From Chloroflexota bacterium (lineage in GTDB: Bacteria > Chloroflexota > Dehalococcoidia > Lucifugimonadales > UBA3495): a DNA stretch of 61,588 nt. Both the position numbers and the translations under genes were made by a program. The stretch lies in the NCBI GenBank assembly GCA_028875655.1, contig JAPPCX010000062.1:1-61588 (forward strand), in the 5' to 3' direction. The stretch's first letter is position 1. Each line of letters starts with the position of its first letter. Shown one piece after another: positions 25,559 through 34,209 of the stretch. The notes beneath the pieces are model-generated. The model saw only the letters and a list, made by a program, of their open reading frames with translations. It had not been told where the DNA came from and ran no database searches.

Positions 25559-25999
25559 ATGCCGCGGCTAACTCCCCAGGAAGTTGACGACTATCTTGCC
25601 GGCGCCCACGTGGCCCATTTCGCTTCCATCCGGCGAAATGGCGGCCCACACATCTCTCCGGTCTGGTACCAATGGCAAGCCGGCAGCGAACCCGACACCG
25701 GCACCGTAACCGTCGTATCCGGCGAATCCGCGGTCAAGACTCGGAACATCCTCCGCAACCCCAAGGTTTCCCTTTCCGTAGCCACCGACGAGTGGCCTTA
25801 CCAGTACGTCATCCTCGAGGGCGACGCCACCGTGACCACCGACAACATCAAAGAGGCGGTGCGCAGCATCTTTTCCCGCTACGAGGGCGCCGAACGGGGG
25901 AAGGAAGACGCCAACGAGCTGACTCAGGGCGATCAGAAGCTCGTTGCCATCGTAATCAACGTCAAGCGCATCCTTTCCTGGAAAGGAGATGCCGAGTAA
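25559..25999 (+). CDS. PPOX-class (split beta-barrel) F420/FMN-binding protein
   Basis: A 146-residue split-barrel flavin protein. HVAHFASIRRNGGPHISPVWYQW and SVKTRNILRNPKVSLSV (as GESAVKTRNILRNPKVSLSV in part) are typical of PPOX-class F420-dependent enzymes. They reduce or bind small cofactors with F420H2 or FMN. The start at ATG 25559 begins the fold; upstream in-frame codons belong to the divergent promoter region. Its stop overlaps the next start by 11 bases, so the two are co-translated. Confidence 0.85.
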   Translation: MPRLTPQEVDDYLAGAHVAHFASIRRNGGPHISPVWYQWQAGSEPDTGTVTVVSGESAVKTRNILRNPKVSLSVATDEWPYQYVILEGDATVTTDNIKEAVRSIFSRYEGAERGKEDANELTQGDQKLVAIVINVKRILSWKGDAE

Positions 26000-27185
26000 T
26001 CCCGCACAGTCCGTCCCGCCAACCGCCGACGCCGTGATCATCGGCGGCGGCGTAATGGGCTGCGCGATTCAGTACAATCTAGCCCGTTTGGGCGTTGCCA
26101 ATACCGTACTTCTCGAACGCGACGTGCTCGGCTCCGGCAGCACGGGCCGCTCCCAGGCCATCTGCCGGATGCACTACTCCAACGCCGTGACCACCGAACT
26201 CGCGTGGCAGAGCCTGCAAGTTTTCGCCGACTTCGACGCCCGTGTGGGCGGCACTTCGGGCTTTGTGAATACCGGCTACCTGGTGGTAGTCAACGAAGCG
26301 GATGAGGCTGGCCTGGAACGCAACGTGGCCATGCAGCAGGAGCTTGGGGTACCCACGTCGGTGGTGTCCCGGGACGACCTGGCCCAGGTGGCGCCGATGG
26401 TCACGCTGTACGAAGACGAGCGGGCCGCCTGGGAGCCGAACTCGGGCTACGCCGACCCCCACCAGGTCACCGTATCCTACGCCGCCCGGGCCCGCGAGGC
26501 CGGCGCACGCATCCTGATGCGCACCCCCGCGGCCGGAATTGAAACGCAGGGCGACCGGGTGCGGGCCGTCGTCACCGCCGATGGAGACCGCATTGCTACT
26601 GACACCGTCATCGTCGCCGCCGGCCCCTGGTCAAAGCAGGTGCTTGCCGGCGTGGGAGTTGACGTACCGCTGATTCCCGTGCGGCACCAGGTCGCCACCG
26701 TAGCGCGACCAGTGGAATTGGTGCCGCACCATCCCACGGTGGGAGACATCAGCCAGTCCTTCTCCTTCCGGCCCGACGGCTCCAACTTCACCACCATGGG
26801 ATTCGGAGACGACAACGAGCAATCCGACCCCGACGTTTATCCCCAGGGACTGGAGTTATCGGAGGCGGCGATCGCCCGGGGCAAGCTGGCGCGACGCATT
26901 CCCGGCATGGCCGACGCATATTACCGGGGCGGGTGGTCCGGCCTGTTCACCACCACGCCGGACTGGCATCCCGTGCTGGACGCGGTACCCGGCGTGAGCG
27001 GCCTCTACTGCGGCATCGGATTCAGCGGGCACGGGTTCAAGTTGTCGCCGGCCATCGGCAAGGCCGTTGCCGAGCTGGTGGTGGAGGGCCGCGCCCGCGA
27101 CGTTGACCTCACGCCGCTGCGGTTCACCCGCTTCGCCCAGGGGGACCTGATGGAATCCAGCTACCGCTACCGCGTGCTGGCGTGA
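25989..27185 (+). CDS. FAD-dependent oxidoreductase (DAO family)
   Basis: A 398-residue D-amino acid oxidase-type enzyme, like sarcosine oxidase beta or glycine oxidase. The dinucleotide-binding motif VIIGGGVMGCAIQYNLARLG is near residue 16, GSTGRSQAICRMHYS follows, and the C-terminal FAD loop is PVLDAVPGVSGLYCGIGFSGHGFKLSP. It oxidises a secondary or primary amine. Translational overlap with the PPOX gene suggests a common pathway. The gcvPA/gcvPB genes downstream fit glycine or methylated glycine catabolism, which is inference. Confidence 0.9.
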   Translation: MPSNPAQSVPPTADAVIIGGGVMGCAIQYNLARLGVANTVLLERDVLGSGSTGRSQAICRMHYSNAVTTELAWQSLQVFADFDARVGGTSGFVNTGYLVVVNEADEAGLERNVAMQQELGVPTSVVSRDDLAQVAPMVTLYEDERAAWEPNSGYADPHQVTVSYAARAREAGARILMRTPAAGIETQGDRVRAVVTADGDRIATDTVIVAAGPWSKQVLAGVGVDVPLIPVRHQVATVARPVELVPHHPTVGDISQSFSFRPDGSNFTTMGFGDDNEQSDPDVYPQGLELSEAAIARGKLARRIPGMADAYYRGGWSGLFTTTPDWHPVLDAVPGVSGLYCGIGFSGHGFKLSPAIGKAVAELVVEGRARDVDLTPLRFTRFAQGDLMESSYRYRVLA

Positions 27186-27233
27186 AAGAAATTTTGCATG
27201 GATGTACCCTCCAAAGGGCAACCGGAGTTCGCA

Positions 27234-27590
27234 ATGCTAACTCACGAACAAACCAAAACGGCTTACGACCTACTCGACCAGGCCGATGCCACCTTCGCCG
27301 CCGGCGACGAAATGCTGGGTGCGCAACGGTTGTGGAACTCATTCGCTGCGGTGATAGACGCCATCGCCCACGAGCGAGGTTTGCCGCCGTGCCAGGATGA
27401 CGACGACATCCGCCGTCTGTTGCAAGAACTGTCCACACACGAAAGCAGCGAATATTCCATGATGCTGAGGTTTCATACCGCCGAACGGTTCCGCAAGGCA
27501 GCAAAGCGTGGGGCAATGGAGGACTATGAAGTGGAAATTTTCGCCCCTGAGGTTCACCGCATCATTGGCGAACTTGCGGCAATAGCCTGA
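27234..27590 (+). CDS. PaREP1/HEPN-like small helical protein
   Basis: A 118-residue all-helical acidic protein. The pattern YDLLDQADATFAAGDEMLGAQRLWNSFAAVIDAIAHERGLP resembles PaREP1-type HEPN proteins (AxxGD...WGAAAHAV). ATG 27234 is chosen for GGAG six bases upstream; ATG 27198 is also in frame. It is followed six bases later by another small protein that may have a related fold. Function is unknown. Confidence 0.6.
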   Translation: MLTHEQTKTAYDLLDQADATFAAGDEMLGAQRLWNSFAAVIDAIAHERGLPPCQDDDDIRRLLQELSTHESSEYSMMLRFHTAERFRKAAKRGAMEDYEVEIFAPEVHRIIGELAAIA

Positions 27591-27595
27591 CCAAC

Positions 27596-27958
27596 ATGGA
27601 ATCCCGTGAACACGTCGGACAAGCCCGATTTTTGATGGGCCTCCTCAACCAACCTCCCATCTCTGGAAATACGCAGCTTTTATCGGAAGTGATATTGGGG
27701 GTCGCCATTCAAATGTTAAAAGCTGTCGCCAAGATGAACAACTTGCCCTGCGAAACCCACCGCGAAATGTTCCGCGCCGTGCGTGCAATTGGGGAAAGCA
27801 TAACTCCGGACGTGGAGTTGATACGCGAATTCGGCCGTGCTGAGGAATTGCACAAAAACTTTTATGACGGTGAAATGAGCAGCGACGAAATTGTGCAAGG
27901 TCGCGCGATGGCTGCCAAGTTCATAGTTAAGATGCAGCGCATCATTGACACCGGCTAA
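27596..27958 (+). CDS. Small helical protein, partner of the PaREP1-like gene
   Basis: A 120-residue helical protein with no clear family motif. The segment GRAEELHKNFYDGEMSSDEIVQGRAMAAKFIVKM looks HEPN-like (residue to be helical with Asn/His). Its start is six bases after the preceding stop, so the pair is one unit between the DAO oxidase and gcvPA. The base composition is lower in GC than the neighbours, suggesting acquisition. Confidence 0.55.
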   Translation: MESREHVGQARFLMGLLNQPPISGNTQLLSEVILGVAIQMLKAVAKMNNLPCETHREMFRAVRAIGESITPDVELIREFGRAEELHKNFYDGEMSSDEIVQGRAMAAKFIVKMQRIIDTG

Positions 27959-27986
27959 TTTCACCGCCAAACGGAGCTAACACCGA

Positions 27987-29312
27987 ATGGTAACCAACTT
28001 CCAATCCCATTACATTCCAAACACCCCTGCTGAGCAGGATGACTTGCTGGCGGCTATTGGCCTGCAAAGTATAGACGACCTGTTCGCGGACATTCCGGAC
28101 GGCTACCGCAACCCGACGCTGGAGTTGCCGGCGCCACTGTCGGAGCTGGAGATCCAGCGCGAGCTGAACGAACTGGCGGCGCGCAACCGGCCGCTGGCCA
28201 GCGGCCCGTCGTTCCTGGGCGCCGGCTCTTACCACCATTTCATACCGTCCATCGTCAAGGCGATCATGACGCGGGGCGAGTTCCTCACCGCCTACACGCC
28301 CTACCAACCGGAAGTGTCGCAGGGCACATTGCAGGTAATCTTCGAGTTTCAGACCATGATCAGCGCCCTGTACGGCATGGAGGTGGCCAACGCCGGCATG
28401 TACGACGGAGCGACCAGCGTGGCCGAGGCAGTGCTGATGGCATGCCGCGTTACCCGTCGCCAGCAGGTTATCGTCGCCGATACCGTGTCGCCGGCCTACC
28501 GCCAGGTCATCGCCACCTACTGCCAGGCACAGGGCATCACCATCGACGTCACGCCGGCTGGTCAGGTTGCCGGCGCGATTACCGAGGCCACCGCCGGCAT
28601 CGTGGCGCAGTATCCCAACTTCTACGGGTCGCTGGAGGACCTGCAAGCGCTGGGCGAAGCGGCCCACGCCGACGGCGCGCTGCTGGTGGTGTCCGCAGAC
28701 CCATTGGCCATGGGGATGCTGAAGCCGCCCGGCGAGTTCGGCGCGGACATCGTAACCGGCGAAGGCCAGCCCCTGGGCATACCGCCGTCCTTCGGCGGCC
28801 CGTACCTGGGGCTGTTCAGCTGCAAGCAGCAGTACATCCGCCAGATGCCCAGCCGCCTGGTGGGCCGCACCACCGACACTGAGGGGCGCACCGGCTACGT
28901 GCTGACCCTGCAAACCCGCGAGCAGCACATCCGCCGGGAGCGCGCAACCTCCAACATCTGCACCAACGAGGCCCTTTACGCGCTGGCCTCGTCGATCTAC
29001 CTGGCTGCCATGGGCCGGAACGGGCTGCGCCAGGTGGCGGAATTGTGCTACCACAAGGCGCACTATGCGGCCGACGCCATCGGCAAGCTGGATGGATACT
29101 CCCTGCCCCAATCAGCTGCGTTCTTCCAGGAATTCGTGGTGTCCTGCCCCAAACCGCCGGCTGAGGTCAACCGCCGGCTCATGGAGCGCAACATCCTGGG
29201 CGGCCTGGAGGTGAAGGACCGGTTCGACAACGGAATGCTGCTCTGCGTAACCGAGATGAACACCCGCGCCGAAATTGACGCTCTGGTCTCGGCGCTATCG
29301 GAAATCGCGTAG
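27987..29312 (+). CDS. gcvPA: Glycine dehydrogenase (decarboxylating) subunit 1
   Basis: A 441-residue PLP-fold subunit of the two-subunit P protein. SYHHFIPSIVKAIMTRGEFLTAYTPYQPEVSQGTLQ and MYDGATSVAEA are diagnostic. With GcvPB it decarboxylates glycine and passes the aminomethyl group to lipoyl-GcvH. No gcvT or gcvH lies in the window. It is separated from gcvPB by a membrane-protein gene. Confidence 0.96.
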   Translation: MVTNFQSHYIPNTPAEQDDLLAAIGLQSIDDLFADIPDGYRNPTLELPAPLSELEIQRELNELAARNRPLASGPSFLGAGSYHHFIPSIVKAIMTRGEFLTAYTPYQPEVSQGTLQVIFEFQTMISALYGMEVANAGMYDGATSVAEAVLMACRVTRRQQVIVADTVSPAYRQVIATYCQAQGITIDVTPAGQVAGAITEATAGIVAQYPNFYGSLEDLQALGEAAHADGALLVVSADPLAMGMLKPPGEFGADIVTGEGQPLGIPPSFGGPYLGLFSCKQQYIRQMPSRLVGRTTDTEGRTGYVLTLQTREQHIRRERATSNICTNEALYALASSIYLAAMGRNGLRQVAELCYHKAHYAADAIGKLDGYSLPQSAAFFQEFVVSCPKPPAEVNRRLMERNILGGLEVKDRFDNGMLLCVTEMNTRAEIDALVSALSEIA

Positions 29313-29328
29313 CGGGAGGGGCCGGGCG

Positions 29329-29898
29329 ATGTGGCGATTGCGCACCAGCTATGTGGACGACTGGGAGGACATGAAGGCGACTGACGCGATCCGTGTCCGC
29401 ATCCTCGGCCGGTCCGTGCATCCTTTGACCGCGCTGGTGGCAATGGCGGCCGTCGTCATACTGTTCATGGTCCTGTTCTACGTGAGCCGCGCGGACTGGT
29501 TCCCCAAGTCCACCACGATCAACTGGACCATTGCGGGCATCAGCATCGCCGTCATGCTGGTTGCCGGCGTCGTGTCCGGCATGTGCATCTGGGCGGTGGC
29601 GCAGTCAATTCGCCGGTCCAGAATGCAGTTGGCCAAGCTGGACGGAGCCACTGACGAGGAAGCTAGACAAGAGAGCGCGCGCTTCATCAGGCGCAACGTT
29701 TACCTGCGCCTGGGGGTGTACCTCGCCATGTCGTTGGCGCTGTGGTTTGTGCTCGGCAGCCCCTTCATATTCGACTGGGCCGGCCCCGGCCCGTACTTGG
29801 GCGGCCTTGCCGTGCTGCTGGCCGTCATCATGTTTTACACGTCCGGCACAGCCAGCCGCCTTTGGGCCAGGCTGCGTCGCGCCGGCAGCGAACCGTAA
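29329..29898 (+). CDS. Four-helix integral membrane protein of unknown function
   Basis: A 189-residue protein. Membrane segments are visible at about 31-52 (LTALVAMAAVVILFMVLFYV), 65-88, 135-152 and 155-175. A basic cytoplasmic loop (SIRRSRMQLAKLDGATDEEARQESARFIRR) lies between the second and third. GGGAGGGG precedes ATG 29329. It sits between gcvPA and gcvPB on the same strand, but nothing in its sequence connects it with the glycine cleavage system. Confidence 0.75.
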   Translation: MWRLRTSYVDDWEDMKATDAIRVRILGRSVHPLTALVAMAAVVILFMVLFYVSRADWFPKSTTINWTIAGISIAVMLVAGVVSGMCIWAVAQSIRRSRMQLAKLDGATDEEARQESARFIRRNVYLRLGVYLAMSLALWFVLGSPFIFDWAGPGPYLGGLAVLLAVIMFYTSGTASRLWARLRRAGSEP

Positions 29899-29958
29899 GG
29901 AACGCACCGAACCGCGCATTCCAATCTCAGTACACTTGTCACCGGAGATAGTCTGAAC

Positions 29959-31437
29959 ATGCTGAACAAAGGCGGAAACCGCGACACCACCAGGATGCTC
30001 ATGGACCGCAGCGTATCCGGCCGCGTGGGCGTCATCACGCCGGAACTGGACGTGCCGGCAGCGTCCCTGCCCGATGCCGTGTATCTCCGCGACTCGCTGC
30101 CACTGCCGGAGGTTTCCGAGCCGGAGGTGGTGCAGTATTTCACCTCCCTGAGCCAGCTCAACTTCAGCATCGACACCCACTTCTATCCCCTGGGGTCGTG
30201 CACCATGAAGTACAACCCCAAGATCAACGACGAGGTGGCGTTCCTGCCCGGGTTCGCCGGCATCCACCCGCAACAGCCGGCCGAGCAGTCGCAAGGCGCG
30301 CTGGAGCTGCTGTACCGCTTGCAGGAATTCCTCACCGAGGTCACCGGCATGTCCGCCACCAGCCTGGCTACCCTGGCCGGGGCTCACGGCGAACTGGCCG
30401 GCGTGCTGATGATGCGCGCGTATCACCTGGCGCGCGGGGATTCCGGACGCACCAAGATGGGCATACCCGACAGCGCCCACGGCACGAACCCCGCGTCGGC
30501 GGCTATGGCCGGTTTCGACGTGGTCACCATCCCCTCGGACGCCGACGGCAACACCGACCTGGCAGCCCTGCGCGAAATCGCCGGCGACGACCTGGCCGGC
30601 GTGATGATCACGCTGCCCAGTACCCTGGGCCTGTTCGACAGCCACATCCTTGAGGTGTGCCAGGTGGTCCACGAGTGCGGCGGCCTGGTCTATGGCGACG
30701 GCGCCAACATGAACGCGCTTCTGGGACGGGCCAAGCTGGGCGAGCTGGGCTTCGACGTGTGCCACCTGAACCTGCACAAGACCTTCAGCACGCCCCACGG
30801 CGGCGGCGGACCGGGAGCGGGCCCGGTGTGCTGCGGCGAAATCCTCACGCCCTACCTGGCCGCGCCAGTGGTGGAGCGTACTGACGCCGGCGAATACACG
30901 TTGTCGGAACCGGCGGAGAGCATCGGCAAGATAAGCGGGTTCCACGGCAACTTCGGCGTCCTGGTGCGGGCTTACACCTACATCCGCACGTTGGGCGCAG
31001 CCGGCTTGCTATCCATCAGCGGCAACGCGGTGCTGAACGCAAACTACATCATGCACGAGTTGAAGGACATCTACGCGCTGCCTTACGATCGCACCTGCAT
31101 GCACGAGGTGGTTTTCTCCGCCGACCTCCAGCGCGAGCGTGGCGTCAGCGGCCTGGAGGTCGCCAAGCGTCTGCTGGACTACGGGTTCCACGCGCCGACG
31201 ATGTACTTCCCGCTCATCGTCCATGAGGCGCTGATGATCGAGCCCACCGAGTCGGAGACCAAGGAGACTCTCGACGCCTTCATCGACGCCCTCCGCGCCA
31301 TCGACGCCGAGGCCACGTCAGAGCCGGAACTGGTGCAGCACGCCCCGCATACGACGCCGGTGTCGCGCCTGGACGAGGCCACGGCGGCGCGGAGGCCGGT
31401 GCTGCGGTGGGAGCCGGTGGAGGCGGCGGCGGATTAG
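29959..31437 (+). CDS. gcvPB: Glycine dehydrogenase (decarboxylating) subunit 2
   Basis: A 492-residue PLP-dependent subunit. The PLP lysine lies in HLNLHKTFSTPHGGGGPGAG, preceded by GDGANMNAL. YPLGSCTMKYNPK and AHGTNPASA are family signatures. It carries the catalytic PLP of the split P protein and works with GcvPA upstream. The C-terminal tail beyond the usual end is Arg/Glu/Ala-rich. Confidence 0.96.
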   Translation: MLNKGGNRDTTRMLMDRSVSGRVGVITPELDVPAASLPDAVYLRDSLPLPEVSEPEVVQYFTSLSQLNFSIDTHFYPLGSCTMKYNPKINDEVAFLPGFAGIHPQQPAEQSQGALELLYRLQEFLTEVTGMSATSLATLAGAHGELAGVLMMRAYHLARGDSGRTKMGIPDSAHGTNPASAAMAGFDVVTIPSDADGNTDLAALREIAGDDLAGVMITLPSTLGLFDSHILEVCQVVHECGGLVYGDGANMNALLGRAKLGELGFDVCHLNLHKTFSTPHGGGGPGAGPVCCGEILTPYLAAPVVERTDAGEYTLSEPAESIGKISGFHGNFGVLVRAYTYIRTLGAAGLLSISGNAVLNANYIMHELKDIYALPYDRTCMHEVVFSADLQRERGVSGLEVAKRLLDYGFHAPTMYFPLIVHEALMIEPTESETKETLDAFIDALRAIDAEATSEPELVQHAPHTTPVSRLDEATAARRPVLRWEPVEAAAD

Positions 31438-31495
31438 AGAAACCGAGGGCTGCTCGATGCGCAGCCCTTTTTCAAGTCCTGGGGGTTGGCACTGC

Positions 31496-32431
31496 CTACC
31501 CGCCCTGCTCCTCCAGGGCCCGGCGGATGTCCTCCGGGTCGACCTCAAACTCGATGCCGGCCCGCTCTTGCTGCAATAGCATGGCGACGCGGGAGTCGCG
31601 GCCGGCCCAACCTCGGTTCAACGCCTCAGTCATCTCGGCCAGGGTGGTGTTGGCGAGTTTCATGGGCACGTCGAACTCGCGGCCCACGGCAACCGCCAAG
31701 TCAACGTCCTTGCGGGCCAGACGCAGGGCGAAATCGGGCGGGTCGTAGTCGTTGATCAGGAAGTGCTGGGCCAGGCCTTCGAACATGCCGCGGCGTCCGC
31801 CGGCGCCCTTGCGGACGGCCAGCCACAGGGCCAGCGGATCCACGCCGGCCTTGATGCCCATGGTGAAAACCTCGGCCAGAGCGGTCTGCACGATGTAGCC
31901 GGCGCAGTTATGCACCAGCTTGGCGACGGCGCCGCTGCCGATTGGTCCGACGTAGTAGGCGGCGTCGCCGATAGAGTCCAGCACCGCCTTATGCTGATCG
32001 AACACCGCCTTGTCGCCGCCGACCCAGATCGCCAGCCGGCCGCTGGCGGCTCCGGCCGGGCCACCGCTTACGGGCGCGTCCAGCACGTTGATGCCCTGGG
32101 GCGCGACCCGGTCGTGAATCTGCCGGATCAGCGTGGGCGAGCTGGTGCTGAGGTCGAAGTAGGCTTTGCCGCCGGACATCCCGGACATGATGCCGTCTTC
32201 ACCCAGCGAGACGGCCTCTACCTCCACCGGCCCGGGCAGCGAGGTGAACACCACGTCGCTGGACTCGGCGACCTCGCGGGGCGTATCGGCCCACGTTGCG
32301 CCGGCCTCCAGGTGCTGGGTGGCGGCCTCGCGGCGGATGTCGTGGACCACCATGTCGTTGCCGCCGTTCAGGCAGTTGTACGCCATGCTGGCGCCCATGG
32401 TGCCCAGGCCAATAAATCCTACTTTTGCCAT
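31496..32431 (-). CDS. NAD(P)-dependent beta-hydroxyacid dehydrogenase
   Basis: A 311-residue member of the 3-hydroxyisobutyrate/tartronate semialdehyde reductase family. The Rossmann motif is GFIGLGTMGASMA (5-17), the substrate loop LDAPVSGGPAGAASG, and the catalytic lysine lies in the segment AVAKLVHNCAGY. It oxidises a beta-hydroxyacid or reduces its semialdehyde. A paralogue lies at 44656-45552. Confidence 0.92.
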   Translation of the reverse strand: MAKVGFIGLGTMGASMAYNCLNGGNDMVVHDIRREAATQHLEAGATWADTPREVAESSDVVFTSLPGPVEVEAVSLGEDGIMSGMSGGKAYFDLSTSSPTLIRQIHDRVAPQGINVLDAPVSGGPAGAASGRLAIWVGGDKAVFDQHKAVLDSIGDAAYYVGPIGSGAVAKLVHNCAGYIVQTALAEVFTMGIKAGVDPLALWLAVRKGAGGRRGMFEGLAQHFLINDYDPPDFALRLARKDVDLAVAVGREFDVPMKLANTTLAEMTEALNRGWAGRDSRVAMLLQQERAGIEFEVDPEDIRRALEEQGG

Positions 32432-32464
32432 AGCTGATTGTCTCCTGTAGCGACCGAATTGGAT

Positions 32465-33199
32465 TCAGCTTTGCGGATCGCCGTCCGACGGGTTCTTCCG
32501 GGTGGGGGCGTTTTCGCCCAGCACGATGCTGCGTCCGGTGTCGGTAACGCGGTAGTGGCCGGACTTGCCGGGGATGCGCTCCAGCCAGCGGAACTTGGTG
32601 CGGGCGGCGTTGCGCAGAGTTTGAACGAAGCTATGGGGGATGGGCCACCCGGCCAGGGTAAATAGGCGTTCCAGCTCGTCGGGATCGACGCTCCGCACGT
32701 TCAGATGACGGTCGGCGGCTTCGGCGGCTACCACAACGCGCCGCATATCGCCCAGCGGGCTGACGCGTTGGCAGAAGGCGATGAACTCGTGCTCGTCAGG
32801 GGTTGACGGTGTGTAAGCCGGCGCGGGAGCAACTGCCGACGCCGCAACCGGAGCCGGTTCTGCCGGGGGCGGCGGACGCTCGACTACCGCCGCCACGGTC
32901 GCAGTGGGGACCGGCGCATGGTTGCCGTTGGTGGCTCCGTTAGACGCTGCGCGCGTCGCGTCCGCGCCGTTTGCCGCCGGCACCATCTGCGGTGGCGCGG
33001 AACCGTGTCCGTTGGTTGGCGTCCCGTTGTGATGAGCGGCAGCATCGGGGAATCTGCCGTTCACCTCTTCAATTGGCTGCTCTGCAACCCCGTTCAGGTG
33101 CGGCATCGTTGAGTAGAGCACCTCGCGCACCAGATCCTTATCGTCGGCCTCGATGGCCACCTGCGCGCCCGACGGCAATGTGATATTGAGCTTGATCAT
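32465..33199 (-). CDS. Unknown protein: small N-terminal domain, Ala/Pro linker, C-terminal winged helix-like domain
   Basis: A 244-residue protein with no family I recognise. Residues 1-35 look like a small beta/alpha domain (KLNITLPSGAQVAIEADDKDLVREVL). Residues about 45-135 are low-complexity Ala/Pro/Asn/Gly. Residues about 140-225 are helical and end with a winged-helix-like SGHYRVTDTGRSIVLG, as in DNA-binding or Mrr N-terminal domains. It might be a regulator tied to nucleic acid. It lies 34 bases upstream of the dehydrogenase on the same strand. Confidence 0.6.
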   Translation of the reverse strand: MIKLNITLPSGAQVAIEADDKDLVREVLYSTMPHLNGVAEQPIEEVNGRFPDAAAHHNGTPTNGHGSAPPQMVPAANGADATRAASNGATNGNHAPVPTATVAAVVERPPPPAEPAPVAASAVAPAPAYTPSTPDEHEFIAFCQRVSPLGDMRRVVVAAEAADRHLNVRSVDPDELERLFTLAGWPIPHSFVQTLRNAARTKFRWLERIPGKSGHYRVTDTGRSIVLGENAPTRKNPSDGDPQS

Positions 33200-33335
33200 T
33201 CCCTACCACCCGGTCACAATGGGAAAGCCGCGACCCACGCTGACCTGTCGGGATCGCGACGGAACACCGCAATGATGGCTCAATGGTAATGTACCGCCGG
33301 GGCTTGTGGCAAGGCGAACGGATGGCAGGTTTGGG

Positions 33336-33776
33336 TCAATGTCGCGTGTCGTCAGCGGGGCTATCGTAGTGAATTACCTCCAGCCCCGGCAGGTTGCCAA
33401 AATCGCGGTCGTGGGAGAGAAGCGGACAGTCCAGCAGAACGGCGGTGGCCGCAATCCAGGCATCGGCAGCGCTCAATTCCCGGCCAATGCGGCGGCTCTG
33501 AGCGCGCAGACGCGAGCAAACAACAACCAACTGCCTGTTGCATCCCAACACGACATAGTTGTCACTGATATGTTCGATAAGATCGTTTATCCTTCTCTGT
33601 CCCCAATTGCTGCTCAAAGCGCCATACATAAGCTCAGCGTAAGTTTGGAAGGATATAGCACGATGCTGTTCGGCCAGTGCAAGCCGATAAGGCTCTCCGA
33701 TTGGGTCGTCGCGGAAGATGTACGAGACTACGTTGGTATCCACGATCACCAGATCGTTTTGGGTTGGTGCTGTCAT
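33336..33776 (-). CDS. vapC: PIN-domain ribonuclease, VapC-type toxin
   Basis: A 146-residue PIN domain. The metal-binding acids are Asp13 (IVDTNVVSY), Glu in TYAELMYG, Asp in SAADAWIAATA and Asp in LLSHDRDF. VapC toxins cut tRNA or rRNA unless bound by an antitoxin. Its ATG overlaps the stop of the upstream gene by four bases (ATGA), the usual antitoxin-toxin order. Confidence 0.88.
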   Translation of the reverse strand: MTAPTQNDLVIVDTNVVSYIFRDDPIGEPYRLALAEQHRAISFQTYAELMYGALSSNWGQRRINDLIEHISDNYVVLGCNRQLVVVCSRLRAQSRRIGRELSAADAWIAATAVLLDCPLLSHDRDFGNLPGLEVIHYDSPADDTRH

Positions 33777-34144
33777 GAGTCTCGTTCACCATGGATTATG
33801 CGAATGAACTCGTCCATATCGGCCTGATCATCGTAATCGCGCTGGGCAAAACCGGTAGCTCTTACAGGGTCGAAAATTCTCGGTTCCACCGCTTCGATTT
33901 CGTCTATGCTCGGCCATTCAACGCTGATCTCGCGTACTTTCAGCGGCCCGAACTGATTGCTCGGACCGGCCTGTTCGACGCCGACAACCTTCACGAAACA
34001 GGTTGCCAGTTGCTGCATTGTTTCGCTGAGATTCTCCTCAAATTGGAGTTCAATCAGCGTATCGCCGAAATTGTTCAGTTCAGCAGTGCGCTTCTCGCAG
34101 TTGACCTTCGTCAGGCGACCGCGTATCAAGATTTCCCTTTCCAT
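33773..34144 (-). CDS. Probable antitoxin partner of the VapC-type toxin (unusual family)
   Basis: A 123-residue acidic protein from ATG 34144. The first about 80 residues look like beta strands (REILIRGRLTKVNCEKRTAELNNFGDTLIELQF), and the tail is acidic and helical (FAQRDYDDQADMDEFIRIIHGE). It lacks the AbrB/SpoVT or ribbon-helix-helix signature of normal VapB antitoxins. The four-base overlap with vapC supports the antitoxin role; the fold suggests a new antitoxin type. The in-frame extension to 34222 is not supported by a ribosome binding site. Confidence 0.6.
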   Translation of the reverse strand: MEREILIRGRLTKVNCEKRTAELNNFGDTLIELQFEENLSETMQQLATCFVKVVGVEQAGPSNQFGPLKVREISVEWPSIDEIEAVEPRIFDPVRATGFAQRDYDDQADMDEFIRIIHGERDS

Positions 34145-34209
34145 TTCCGCACCCCCGGTCCTGCTTGGTGTGCCATGCTCAGAATGTATCACACTCGCCG
34201 CCCGCCACG

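Noticed and set aside
27942-30945. Long minus-strand frames opposite gcvPA and gcvPB
   Set aside because: The plus-strand genes have all glycine dehydrogenase signatures; the antisense frames have none.
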